The translations under genes and the position numbers were made by a program. Source: Methylobacterium sp. J-030 (GTDB lineage Bacteria; Pseudomonadota; Alphaproteobacteria; Rhizobiales; Beijerinckiaceae). From it: 64,000 nucleotides of DNA. Below the pieces are notes generated by a model that was not told the origin of the DNA, searched no databases, and saw only the letters and a program-made list of their open reading frames with translations. Of the stretch, positions 19,732 through 28,100 are shown one piece after another. The stretch is from assembly GCF_022829545.1 (NCBI RefSeq), contig NZ_JAKSYM010000226.1, forward strand, positions 62,001-126,000, written 5' to 3'. Within the stretch, counting starts at the first letter, position 1; every line of letters begins with the position of its first letter.

Positions 19732-21180
19732 ATGTCCTCCGCCACCTCAAGACCGTTCTGGATTGTCCCGCTGACGGTCGCCACCGCGCTGTTCATGGAG
19801 AACACCGATTCCACGGTGATCGCCACGGCGCTGCCGAGCATCGCGGCGAGCCTGAACGAGGATCCGATCGCCCTGAAGCTCGCCCTGACTTCCTATCTGG
19901 TCAGCCTCGCGATCTTCATCCCCGTCAGCGGCTGGATGGCCGACCGCTACGGTTCCCGCACGGTGTTCCGGGCGGCGCTCGTGGTGTTCATGGCGGGCTC
20001 GCTGGCCTGCGCGGCCGCCAACGGGCTGGCCTGGTTCGTCGCCGCGCGGTTCCTGCAGGGCATGGGCGGCGCCATGATGGTGCCGGTCGGGCGGCTCGTC
20101 GTGCTGCGCAGCGTGCCGAAATCGCAGCTCGTCACGGCTTTGGCCTACCTCACCTTCCCCGCCCTCGTCGGCCCGGTGCTCGGGCCGCCGGTCGGGGGGC
20201 TGATCACCACGTGGTTCGACTGGCGCTGGATCTTCTTCATCAACCTGCCGATCGGCTGCGCCGGGATCGTGCTAGCGACCCTGTTCTTCGAGGATATCCG
20301 CGAGGCGGAACGGCCGCCGCTGGACATCCTCGGCTTCCTGCTGCTCGGCACCGGTCTCGCCGCCCTGATGCTCGGCCTCGCCTCCCTGGGGCGGCACCTG
20401 CTGCCGGCTTCGGTCTCGTGGGGGTGCCTCGGCGGCGGCGCGATCCTGCTGCCGCTCTACTGGGTGCATGCGCGGCGGGTCGATTACCCGATCGTGCGGC
20501 TCGACCTGATGGAGCGCGCGACCTTCCGGGTCGCGGTGCTCGGCGGGAGCCTGTTCCGGATCGGCACCGGGGCGATCCCGTTCCTGCTGCCGCTGATGCT
20601 GCAGGTCGGGTTCGGGCTCGACGCGCTGCATTCGGGCCTGATCACCTTCGCGGCGGCGGCGGGCGCGATGTTCGTGAAGACCCTGGCGCCGAAGATCCTG
20701 CGCCGCATGGGTTTTCGGACGCTGATGACGTGGAACGCCCTGCTGGCCTCCGCCTTCCTGGCGGTGAACGGCTTCTACACGGCGCAGACGCCGCACTGGA
20801 TCATGGTGGCCCTGCTGTTCGTCGGCGGCTGCTCGCGCTCGGTCCAATTCACCTGCGTCAACGCCATCGCGTATGCCGATCTCGAATCGCGTGAGATGAG
20901 CGCCGCCACGAGCTTTGCCAGCGTCTGCCAGCAGCTCTCGCTGAGCCTCGGCGTGACGCTGGGTGCGCTGGCGCTCGAAGGGACCGCGGGACTGCATGGC
21001 CGGACGCAGATCGAGGCCGCCGATTTCGGCCCGGCCTTCTTCGCCGTGGCGGTGATCTCGGCGGCGTCCGTGATGGCCTTCCGCAACCTGTCGCCGGATG
21101 CCGGCGCCGAGATCTCCGGCCGCCGGATGGTCGCCGAGACGCCGTCGGCCGCGACCGAGATGCGTCCGCGGCACGGTTGA
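19732..21180 (+). CDS. MFS transporter, DHA2-type drug:H+ antiporter
   Basis: The 482-residue protein has the 14-helix DHA2 pattern. Motif C-like MENTDSTVIATALPSIAASL is in helix 1, motif A is GWMADRYGSRTVFRAAL and the helix-4/5 region is FLQGMGGAMMVPVGR. Such proteins export drugs or toxic metabolites with protons. I use the ATG at 19732; the open frame extends upstream to 19648 without hydrophobic character. It is transcribed divergently from the DUF3313 lipoprotein gene, with inverted repeats between them. No membrane-fusion (EmrA) partner is adjacent, so it probably works alone. The substrate cannot be inferred. Confidence 0.88.
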   Translation: MSSATSRPFWIVPLTVATALFMENTDSTVIATALPSIAASLNEDPIALKLALTSYLVSLAIFIPVSGWMADRYGSRTVFRAALVVFMAGSLACAAANGLAWFVAARFLQGMGGAMMVPVGRLVVLRSVPKSQLVTALAYLTFPALVGPVLGPPVGGLITTWFDWRWIFFINLPIGCAGIVLATLFFEDIREAERPPLDILGFLLLGTGLAALMLGLASLGRHLLPASVSWGCLGGGAILLPLYWVHARRVDYPIVRLDLMERATFRVAVLGGSLFRIGTGAIPFLLPLMLQVGFGLDALHSGLITFAAAAGAMFVKTLAPKILRRMGFRTLMTWNALLASAFLAVNGFYTAQTPHWIMVALLFVGGCSRSVQFTCVNAIAYADLESREMSAATSFASVCQQLSLSLGVTLGALALEGTAGLHGRTQIEAADFGPAFFAVAVISAASVMAFRNLSPDAGAEISGRRMVAETPSAATEMRPRHG

Positions 21181-21211
21181 TAAGCCTCTGACCGGCCGTC
21201 CAATCTATGAC

Positions 21212-21323
21212 CTCATCCTGAGGCGCCGGAGCGTAGCGCAGGCCTCGAAGGAGCCCTCCAGCCGGCCGCGCGATCCCTGGAACCCTCCTTCGAGGCCCGC
21301 TTCGCGGTCACCTCAGGATGAGG
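21212..21323. repeat. Family A palindromic repeat, copy 2
   Basis: It begins CTCATCCTGAGG and ends CCTCAGGATGAGG, with inner arms GCCTCGAAGGAGCCCTCCAG and CCTCCTTCGAGGC. The core, CCGGCCGCGCGATCCC, has the same orientation as in copy 1. It lies between the convergent MFS and DoxX genes. Confidence 0.9.
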
Positions 21324-21350
21324 GGGCAGATGGGATCGGCCCATCAGCGA

Positions 21351-21872
21351 TTATGCCGCCGCCCGGGCGGGCGCGCGGCCGGAGGATCGCTTGCCGCCGC
21401 CCCGTGCAGCCGGGGCTTTGCCGGCGGATTTCCCGGCGGCGGGCTTGGTACTCGGCGCATCCGCACCGGCCCGCCAGCCCTGCCAGCTCCAGGCGCCGGG
21501 ACCCGTCAGGGCATACATCAAAAAGCCGCCCGCGAGGCCGAGATCGGCCAGCAGGAGCGTGCGCTCGGCGACGGCCGCCGGGCCGATATAATGCCAGAAC
21601 GCGTGGAGCACGAAGGCCGTCAGCGTCGCGAAGGCGGCGAGCGCCAGCCCAATGAGCCGCGGCAGCACGCCGAGGACCAGCGCCAGCGGCCCGAACACCT
21701 GCACGATCACGGCACCCGTCGCCACCGCGTTGGGGAACGGCACGCCGCCCCCAGCCAGCGTCAGCGCGAAGCCCGAGACGTTGAGCGCCCGCGCGATCCC
21801 CGTGGGCAGGAGCGCGGCGGCGAGCAGCAGCCGCGCGGCGAGAAGCGTTCCGTTCTGGGCGCGGTCGATCAT
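21351..21872 (-). CDS. DoxX family membrane protein
   Basis: The protein has four membrane helices and the DoxX signature AARLLLAAALLPTGIARALNVSGF at the N terminus; GVLPRLIGLALAAFATLTAFVLHAFWHY forms the later helices. Its C-terminal ~35 residues are a Lys/Ala-rich cytoplasmic tail (KPAAGKSAGKAPAARGGG). At 173 residues it is slightly longer than typical DoxX proteins because of this tail. Functions reported for the family range from thiosulfate metabolism to redox stress, so none is assigned here. It lies 70 bases downstream of the Bcr/CflA transporter on the same strand. Confidence 0.8.
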   Translation of the reverse strand: MIDRAQNGTLLAARLLLAAALLPTGIARALNVSGFALTLAGGGVPFPNAVATGAVIVQVFGPLALVLGVLPRLIGLALAAFATLTAFVLHAFWHYIGPAAVAERTLLLADLGLAGGFLMYALTGPGAWSWQGWRAGADAPSTKPAAGKSAGKAPAARGGGKRSSGRAPARAAA

Positions 21873-21943
21873 CGGGGGTCCGGTCGGCGGAGAGACGCTC
21901 TGAGCTTGGCCCCTGCCGCTGAAGACCCGGTTAAGCCTGCCCC

Positions 21944-23215
21944 TCAGCCGGCGACGCCGCCGCGGAACAGGCGGCCATGCTCGGTCCAGGCGACGACCAT
22001 CAGCGCCAACCCGCCGAGCATCGCGTAGCCGATCCCCACCGGCAGCACCGTCCCGTCGAAGGCCTGGCCGATCAGGAAGCCGCAGAGGGCGCCGAGCATC
22101 GTCGTGTAGAAGCCGAGGAACGAGGAGGCGGTGCCGGCGATGGCGCCGAGCGGCTCAAGGGCCAGCGCGTTGAAGTTCGGCATCGCGAAGCTGATCAGGA
22201 ACTGATTCAGCGCCAGGATCGCCAGGAACAGCCAGAGCGGCGGATGCCCGTGATAGGCGAGCCCGACGCCGACCTGCACCAGCCCCACCAGAGTGAACGC
22301 GATCACGCCGCTGTGCGACATCGCCCGCATCCCCAGCCGCCGAACCACGCGGGCGTTGATCAGCGTCGCGGTTCCCATCGCGCCCGCCACCAGCCCGAAG
22401 GCCAGGGGAAAGAGCGGGCCGAGATGGTACAGGCCGGTGTCGAAAACCTGCTGGGCCGAGCCGACATAGCCCATGATGCAGCCGGTCAGGAGTCCGAGCG
22501 CCGTGGCGTAGCCGACGGCGACGCGGGTCATGAGCGTCAGGCGGATCGCCGCCCAGGTCGCGGCCGGCGAGAGCGGGCGGCGGTATTCCGGATGGAGCGT
22601 CTCCGGCATGCGCCAGGAGAACCAGACGGCCAGCCAGAAGGCCAGGACCAGCATCGACACGAAGACGTAGACCCAGGAACCCAGCGCCAGCATCATGCCG
22701 CCGATCGCCGGGGCGATCATCGGCACGATCAGGAACACCATCATGGTGAGCGACATCACGCTCGCCATCTCGCGCCCGGCGAAGCGGTCGCGCACGATCG
22801 CCACCGACAGCACCCGCCCGCCCGCCGCCCCGATGCCCTGGATGATCCGGGCCGCGAGCAGCCAGCCGAAGCTCGGCGCCACCATGGCGAGGCCGCAGCC
22901 GACAACGTAGACCGCGAGGCTGGCCAGCAGGACCGGCCGCCGCCCGATCGCGTCGGAGATCGGCCCATAGACGATCTGCGCGAAGCCGAAGCCGATCATG
23001 TAGACGTAGACGAGGAGCTGCAGCCGGTTCGGATCCGCGACGGCGAAGCGCGCCTCGATCGCCGGGAAGGCCGGTAGCAGGTTGTCGATCGAGATCGCCG
23101 TCACCGCCATCATCAGCGCGATCAGGGCGACGAACTCGGTGAAGCCCGGGCCGGACCAGGGGCGCGGCGCGCGCGCGTCCTGGGCCGGCGGCACGGGCCG
23201 GATCGCGATGGTCAA
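21944..23215 (-). CDS. MFS transporter, Bcr/CflA multidrug-efflux type
   Basis: This 423-residue, 12-helix protein has the Bcr/CflA pattern: DNLLPAFPAIEARF in helix 1, YGPISDAIGRRPVLLASLAVYVVG (motif A), RIIQGIGAAGGRVLSVAIVRDRF in helix 4 and the long central loop WRMPETLHPEYRRPL. The family exports chloramphenicol, bicyclomycin and other compounds by proton antiport. It is the second of two MFS genes in series on the minus strand (with 23303-24589), separated by an 87-base gap; no promoter is identified in that gap. Confidence 0.88.
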   Translation of the reverse strand: MTIAIRPVPPAQDARAPRPWSGPGFTEFVALIALMMAVTAISIDNLLPAFPAIEARFAVADPNRLQLLVYVYMIGFGFAQIVYGPISDAIGRRPVLLASLAVYVVGCGLAMVAPSFGWLLAARIIQGIGAAGGRVLSVAIVRDRFAGREMASVMSLTMMVFLIVPMIAPAIGGMMLALGSWVYVFVSMLVLAFWLAVWFSWRMPETLHPEYRRPLSPAATWAAIRLTLMTRVAVGYATALGLLTGCIMGYVGSAQQVFDTGLYHLGPLFPLAFGLVAGAMGTATLINARVVRRLGMRAMSHSGVIAFTLVGLVQVGVGLAYHGHPPLWLFLAILALNQFLISFAMPNFNALALEPLGAIAGTASSFLGFYTTMLGALCGFLIGQAFDGTVLPVGIGYAMLGGLALMVVAWTEHGRLFRGGVAG

Positions 23216-23302
23216 GGCGGGCTCTCGGGCTCGGCGGGAACGGACCGTTCAGGGCGCTCCCATCGCGGCACGCTTATGGCGACCGAGCCCGCACGGTGCA
23301 GT

Positions 23303-24589
23303 TCAGGCCGGCATCGGGCGCAGGGCCGGCTCCTGCGGCCTGCGTCCCACGAAGCCCGCCATCAGCGCCGCCACGAGGCAGAGCAGCCCCGCCGACACGA
23401 AGGCGCCGAGATAGGTGCCGGTGTCGGTCCGGACCAGACCGGCGAGCCAGGCCGCCGAGGCCGCGCCGATCTGGTGGGCGGCGGCGATCCAGCCGAACAT
23501 CAGCGCGGCGTTCTCCTCGCCGAAGGACTTTCCGGCAAGCTGGACGGTCGGCGGCACCGTGGCGATCCAGTCGAGCCCGTAGAACACCGCGAAGAGCGAC
23601 AGGCCGTAGAAGCTGAGATCGAACGAATAGGGCAGGAAGATCAGCGAGAGGCCGCGCAGGCCGTAGTACCACGCCAGGAGCTTGCGCGAATCGAACCGGT
23701 CGGTGAGCCAGCCCGAGGCCGTGGTGCCGATCAGGTCGCAGATCCCCATCAGCGCCAGCAGGCCCGCGGCCGTGACCTCGGCGATGCCGTGGTCGATGCA
23801 GGCGGGGATCAGGTGCGTCCCGATCAGCCCGTTGGTGGAGGCGCCGCAGATGAAGAAGGTGCCGGCGAGCAGCCAGAAATCCTTGGAGCGCAGGCCCGTC
23901 CGCAGGCCGCGCAGCGCCCGGACGGCCGGATTCTCGGTCAGGACCGGCGTCGGCGTCACGGCGGTCTCGCCGTAGCGGGGCAGGCCGAGATCGGCCGGCC
24001 GGTCGCGCAGCAGCAGGGCGACGAGGGGGATCAGCGCCAGCGTCGCGACCGCGACCACCAGCGAGACCGAGCGCCAGCCCTGCCCGACCGCCAGGGAGGC
24101 CAGAATCGGCAGGAAGACGAGTTGCCCCGTGGCGCTGCTGGCCGTGAGCATCCCGAGCACCAGCCCGCGCCGCTTGGCGAACCAGCGCCCCGCCACCGTG
24201 GCGCCCAGCACGTTGGCGACCATGCCGGAACCCGAGCCGACCACGATGCCCCAGAGCAGCACCATCTGCCACGGCGCGGTCATCAGACTGGTCGCGGCGG
24301 TGCCGATCGCCAGGATGAGCAGCGCGGTGCAGACCGAGCGCCGCAGGCCGAACCGCTCGATGATCGCCACCGCGAACGGGCCGATCATGCCGTACAGGAA
24401 GATGTTGAGCGCGATCCCGACGCCGATCGTCGCCACGCTCCAGCCGAACTCGCGCTCCCACGGCACGATCAGCACGCTCGGCGTCGCGCGCACGCCCGCG
24501 CCGACGAGCAGGGCCAGGAACGTCACCGCAGCGACGATCCACGCATAATGCAGGCGCGGCACGGGGTTCTTCGCGGTGAGGGTTGGCAT
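23303..24589 (-). CDS. MFS transporter, monocarboxylate/oxalate-antiporter-like
   Basis: This 428-residue, 12-helix protein begins RLHYAWIVAAVTFLALLVGAGVRATPSVLIVPWEREFGWS, the beginning typical of the OxlT/MCT-like MFS group; GRWFAKRRGLVLGMLTASSATGQ and WLTDRFDSRKLLAWYYGLRGL are its conserved loops. Members transport small carboxylates. A MarR-type gene lies 30 bases upstream on the same strand, and the pair appears to be one operon controlled from the palindrome at 25037. The inducer of that regulator is likely related to the transported compound, which is not known. Confidence 0.85.
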   Translation of the reverse strand: MPTLTAKNPVPRLHYAWIVAAVTFLALLVGAGVRATPSVLIVPWEREFGWSVATIGVGIALNIFLYGMIGPFAVAIIERFGLRRSVCTALLILAIGTAATSLMTAPWQMVLLWGIVVGSGSGMVANVLGATVAGRWFAKRRGLVLGMLTASSATGQLVFLPILASLAVGQGWRSVSLVVAVATLALIPLVALLLRDRPADLGLPRYGETAVTPTPVLTENPAVRALRGLRTGLRSKDFWLLAGTFFICGASTNGLIGTHLIPACIDHGIAEVTAAGLLALMGICDLIGTTASGWLTDRFDSRKLLAWYYGLRGLSLIFLPYSFDLSFYGLSLFAVFYGLDWIATVPPTVQLAGKSFGEENAALMFGWIAAAHQIGAASAAWLAGLVRTDTGTYLGAFVSAGLLCLVAALMAGFVGRRPQEPALRPMPA

Positions 24590-24619
24590 GGTCGGGCTCC
24601 GGGGGCGGATACAGATCGA

Positions 24620-25036
24620 TCAGGAGGCGGCGATCAGGGCCTCCGCCACGGCCGAGACCGTCGCGGGATCGACCCGGGCGTTGATGCGGGCCTGAGCCTC
24701 GCGCCAATAGGGTGTCGCCGCCGTGAGCGCATCGCGGCCGGCGGCGGTCAGCGCCACGATGCGCGCCCGGGGATCCTCAGCACCGGGCGTGACGACCACG
24801 AGTCCGCGCCGCTTGAGCGGGTCGAGGTTCCGACCCATCGTGGTCCGCTCCAAAGCCGCCTCGGTGGCGAGGCGGGTGATCGGGATCGGGCCGAGGCGAT
24901 CAAGGTATCTCAGCAGCGCGAACTGCGTCACCCGCAAGCCGGCCGGCTTCAGGGCCGCGTCGTAGGTCGCGGTCAGCGCCCGCGTGGCACGGCGCAGGGC
25001 GGAGCAGGTGCAGGGCTCGTTCGGCGCGTCGCTCAT
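24620..25036 (-). CDS. MarR family transcriptional regulator
   Basis: This 138-residue protein is a winged-helix MarR member. The pattern LKPAGLRVTQFALLRYLDRLGPIPITRLATEAALERTTMGRNLDPLKRRGLVV spans recognition helix and wing, and DPRARIVALTAAGRDALTAA completes the wing. The initiating ATG at 25036 directly abuts a 26-base palindrome at 25037-25062, strongly suggesting autoregulation. It is the first gene of the operon with the MFS transporter downstream, and it is divergent from the glutamate dehydrogenase gene, 158 bases away, which might also respond. Confidence 0.9.
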   Translation of the reverse strand: MSDAPNEPCTCSALRRATRALTATYDAALKPAGLRVTQFALLRYLDRLGPIPITRLATEAALERTTMGRNLDPLKRRGLVVVTPGAEDPRARIVALTAAGRDALTAATPYWREAQARINARVDPATVSAVAEALIAAS

Positions 25037-25062
25037 CGCATAGGTGTATATGCACCTATGCG
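25037..25062. promoter_or_regulatory. Palindromic operator of the MarR gene
   Basis: Perfect 10-base arms CGCATAGGTG (25037-25046) and CACCTATGCG (25053-25062) flank TATATG. The palindrome starts at the base next to the marR ATG, so it overlaps the ribosome binding site or, if the mRNA is leaderless, the promoter. Confidence 0.75.
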
Positions 25063-25194
25063 GCGGCGGGCAAGCGGACCCTGACGGTTCGCGCGGATCG
25101 ACACGCCTTGGCCGGCAAAGCTGAGGGGCGTGTCATCGACATGGCGGACCACGCTGCTATCGCTTGGGGGATGACCCGGTCCGGGAGGAGCGCG

Positions 25195-28100
25195 ATGACA
25201 CTCGAGACGGCGACGGCCCTGTCCTCCTCGGAGCAGAAGTCCGCCCGCACGGGGTTGATCGAGGCGGCCGCCGAGATCGTCGGGCAGCAGGGTGGACCGG
25301 GCGGCTTCGTGCGCGATCTGTTCGGCCGCGTCACCCCGGAGGATCTGGCCCCCTACCCCGCCGATGCCCTGGCCGATCTCGCGGCCCGAGCCCGGGCGTT
25401 CCTGGCCGAGCCCCACCGGCCCGGCGAGCCCGCCCGGATGCGCCTGAACGACGTCGAACTCATCCGGGACGGGCGCCGCCGCGAGGCGACCATCCTCGAA
25501 GTGATCAACGACAACCGCCCGTTCCTGCTCGATTCGACCCTGGCGGAACTCACCGAGCGGGGCCTGTCGCCCGATCTCGTCGCGCACCCGATCCTGGGCG
25601 TCGAGCGGGATGCCGGGGGCGCCCTGATCCGCGTGGTCGGCGAGACCACCGCGGACGCCCATGGCAGCCTCGCCCGCGAGAGCTTCATCCATATTCACCT
25701 CGACCGCCTGGACTCGGAGGCCGGCACCCGGCTGCTGGAGGCCCTCGCGGCGGTCTATCGCGATGTCGCCCTGGCGAGCGACGACCGCGACGCCATGCTG
25801 GCGCGCCTGACCGCGCTCACGGCGCAGCTCGGCCGTTCGCCCACCCCGATGCCGGAGGGCGAAACCGAGGAAGCGCGCGCCTTCCTCGAATGGCTGCTCG
25901 ACGGCCAGTTCCTGCTGCTCGGGATGCAGGAGCACGGGATCGACGGCGAGGCGCATCCCATCGTCGAAGGTTCGAGCCTCGGCGTGCTGCGCGATCCCGG
26001 CGCCACCCCGCTGCGCCGGGGCCGGACGCCCGTCGATTACACGCCCGAGATCCTCGCCTTCCTGGAGGAGCCGCAGCCGCTCATCATCACCAAGGCGAGC
26101 GTGAAGTCCCGGGTCCACCGCTCCGCCTATCTCGACTATGTCGGCGTCAAGCTGTTCTCGGGGGCGGGCAAGCTCTCGGGCGAGGTGCGGATCGTCGGCC
26201 TGTTCACGGCCTCGGCCTATGCCAGCCCCGCCCGGGAGGTGCCGGTGCTGCGCCGGAAGGTGGAGGCCGTGGTCGCCCGCGCCGGGCTCGATCCGACCAG
26301 CCATGCCGGCCGCAGCCTGCTGGCGGTGCTGGAGAGCTACCCGCGCGACGAACTGTTCCAGATCGACGGCGAGCGGCTCTACCGGTTCACCCTGGCGATC
26401 GCCAACCTCGCCGACCGGCCGCGGATCCGCGTGCTGTCGCGGCCGGACCGGTTCGGCCGCTTCGTCTCGCTCCTCGTCTACGTGCCGAAGGACCGTTACG
26501 ATTCGACGGTGCGCGCCCGGATCGGCGCCTACCTCGCCGAGACCTATGGCGGTCGGCTGAGCGCCGCCTATCCGGACTTCCCCGAAGGCCCCCTCGCCCG
26601 GACCCACTACATCGTCGGCCTGCCCGATCAGGGCGCGCCGGAAATCGACCCGGCGAGCCTCGAAGCCGGCATCGCCGCCCTGATCCGAACCTGGGGCGAT
26701 GCCCTGCGCGCCGCCCTCGCTGAGCGCCAGGGCGGCGACCGGGCGCGGCTCCTCGCCGGCCGGTACGGGGAGGCATTCTCGGCCGCCTACCGGGACAATT
26801 TCCAGCCGGAGGTCGCCGTCGACGACGTCGCGATCCTCGAAAGCTTAAGCGAGGCGCAGCCGCGGGCCGTGCATCTCGGCCGCCGCGGATCAGATTCGGC
26901 CGCGCAGGTGCGCCTGAAGGTATTTTCGCGCGGGACCGCGATCGCCTTGTCCGACCGGGTGCCGGCGTTGGAGAATTTCGGCTTCCGCGTCATCAACGAG
27001 CGCACCTATCGGGTCGCGCCGTCGGGCGCTGCCGAGGCCGATCGGGTCTGGCTGCACGACATGCTGCTCGAGCGCGCCAGCGGCGCGCCGATCGAGCTGG
27101 CCGCGCTGGAGCAGCCCCTCGAAGCCGCTTTGCTCGCCATCGCGGAGGGCGCGGCCGAGTCGGACGGCTACAACCGGCTGATCCTGGAGGCCGCGCTGGA
27201 GTGGCGGGAGGCGGCGCTCCTTCGGGCCTTCGGGCGTTACCTGCGCCAGCTCCGCATCCGCTACGGCCAGGATTACCTCGCCGGGACGCTGAGCCGGCAT
27301 CCCGGGATCGCCCGGGCGCTCGTGAACCTGTTCCGGATCCGGTTCGATCCCGCCGCCGAGGGCGGCCGCGCCGCCCGCTCGGGGGAGGTGCGCGGCGGCA
27401 TCGAGGATGCGCTCGCCGATGTGTCCAGCCTCGACGACGACCGGATCCTGCGCCGCTTCGTCAACCTCGTCGAGGCGGCTCTGCGGACCAACTTCTTCCA
27501 GACCGGTCCGGACGGGAAGCCGCGGGAGACGATCAGCTTCAAGTTCGCTTGCGCGAAAGTCGCCGGCATGCCGCTGCCGCGGCCCCTGTTCGAGATCTTC
27601 GTCTATTCACCCCGGGTGGAGGGCGTGCACCTGCGCTTCGGCTACGTCGCCCGCGGCGGCCTGCGCTGGTCCGATCGGCCGGAGGATTTCCGCACCGAGA
27701 TCCTGGGTCTCGTGAAGGCCCAGCAGGTGAAGAACGCCGTGATCGTGCCGGTGGGCGCCAAGGGTGGCTTCTTCCCGAAGCGCCTGCCGCCGCCGACCGA
27801 CCGGGCCGCCTGGATGCAGGAGGGCACCGAGAGCTACCGGATCTTCATCCGCACGCTGCTCGAACTCACCGACAACATCGTCGACAACGCGATCGTGCCC
27901 CCGCCCGACACGGTGCGGCACGATCCCGACGACGCATATCTCGTGGTCGCGGCCGACAAGGGCACCGCCACCTTCTCCGACATCGCCAACGCGCTCTCGC
28001 TGGAGAAGGGCCACTGGCTCGGCGACGCCTTCGCGTCCGGCGGCAGCCAGGGCTACGACCACAAGGGCATGGGCATCACGGCCCGCGGCGCCTGGGAGGC

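Noticed and set aside
25500..26720. Overlapping frames within glutamate dehydrogenase
   Set aside because: They are Arg/Pro-rich shadow frames; only the GDH frame has conserved motifs.
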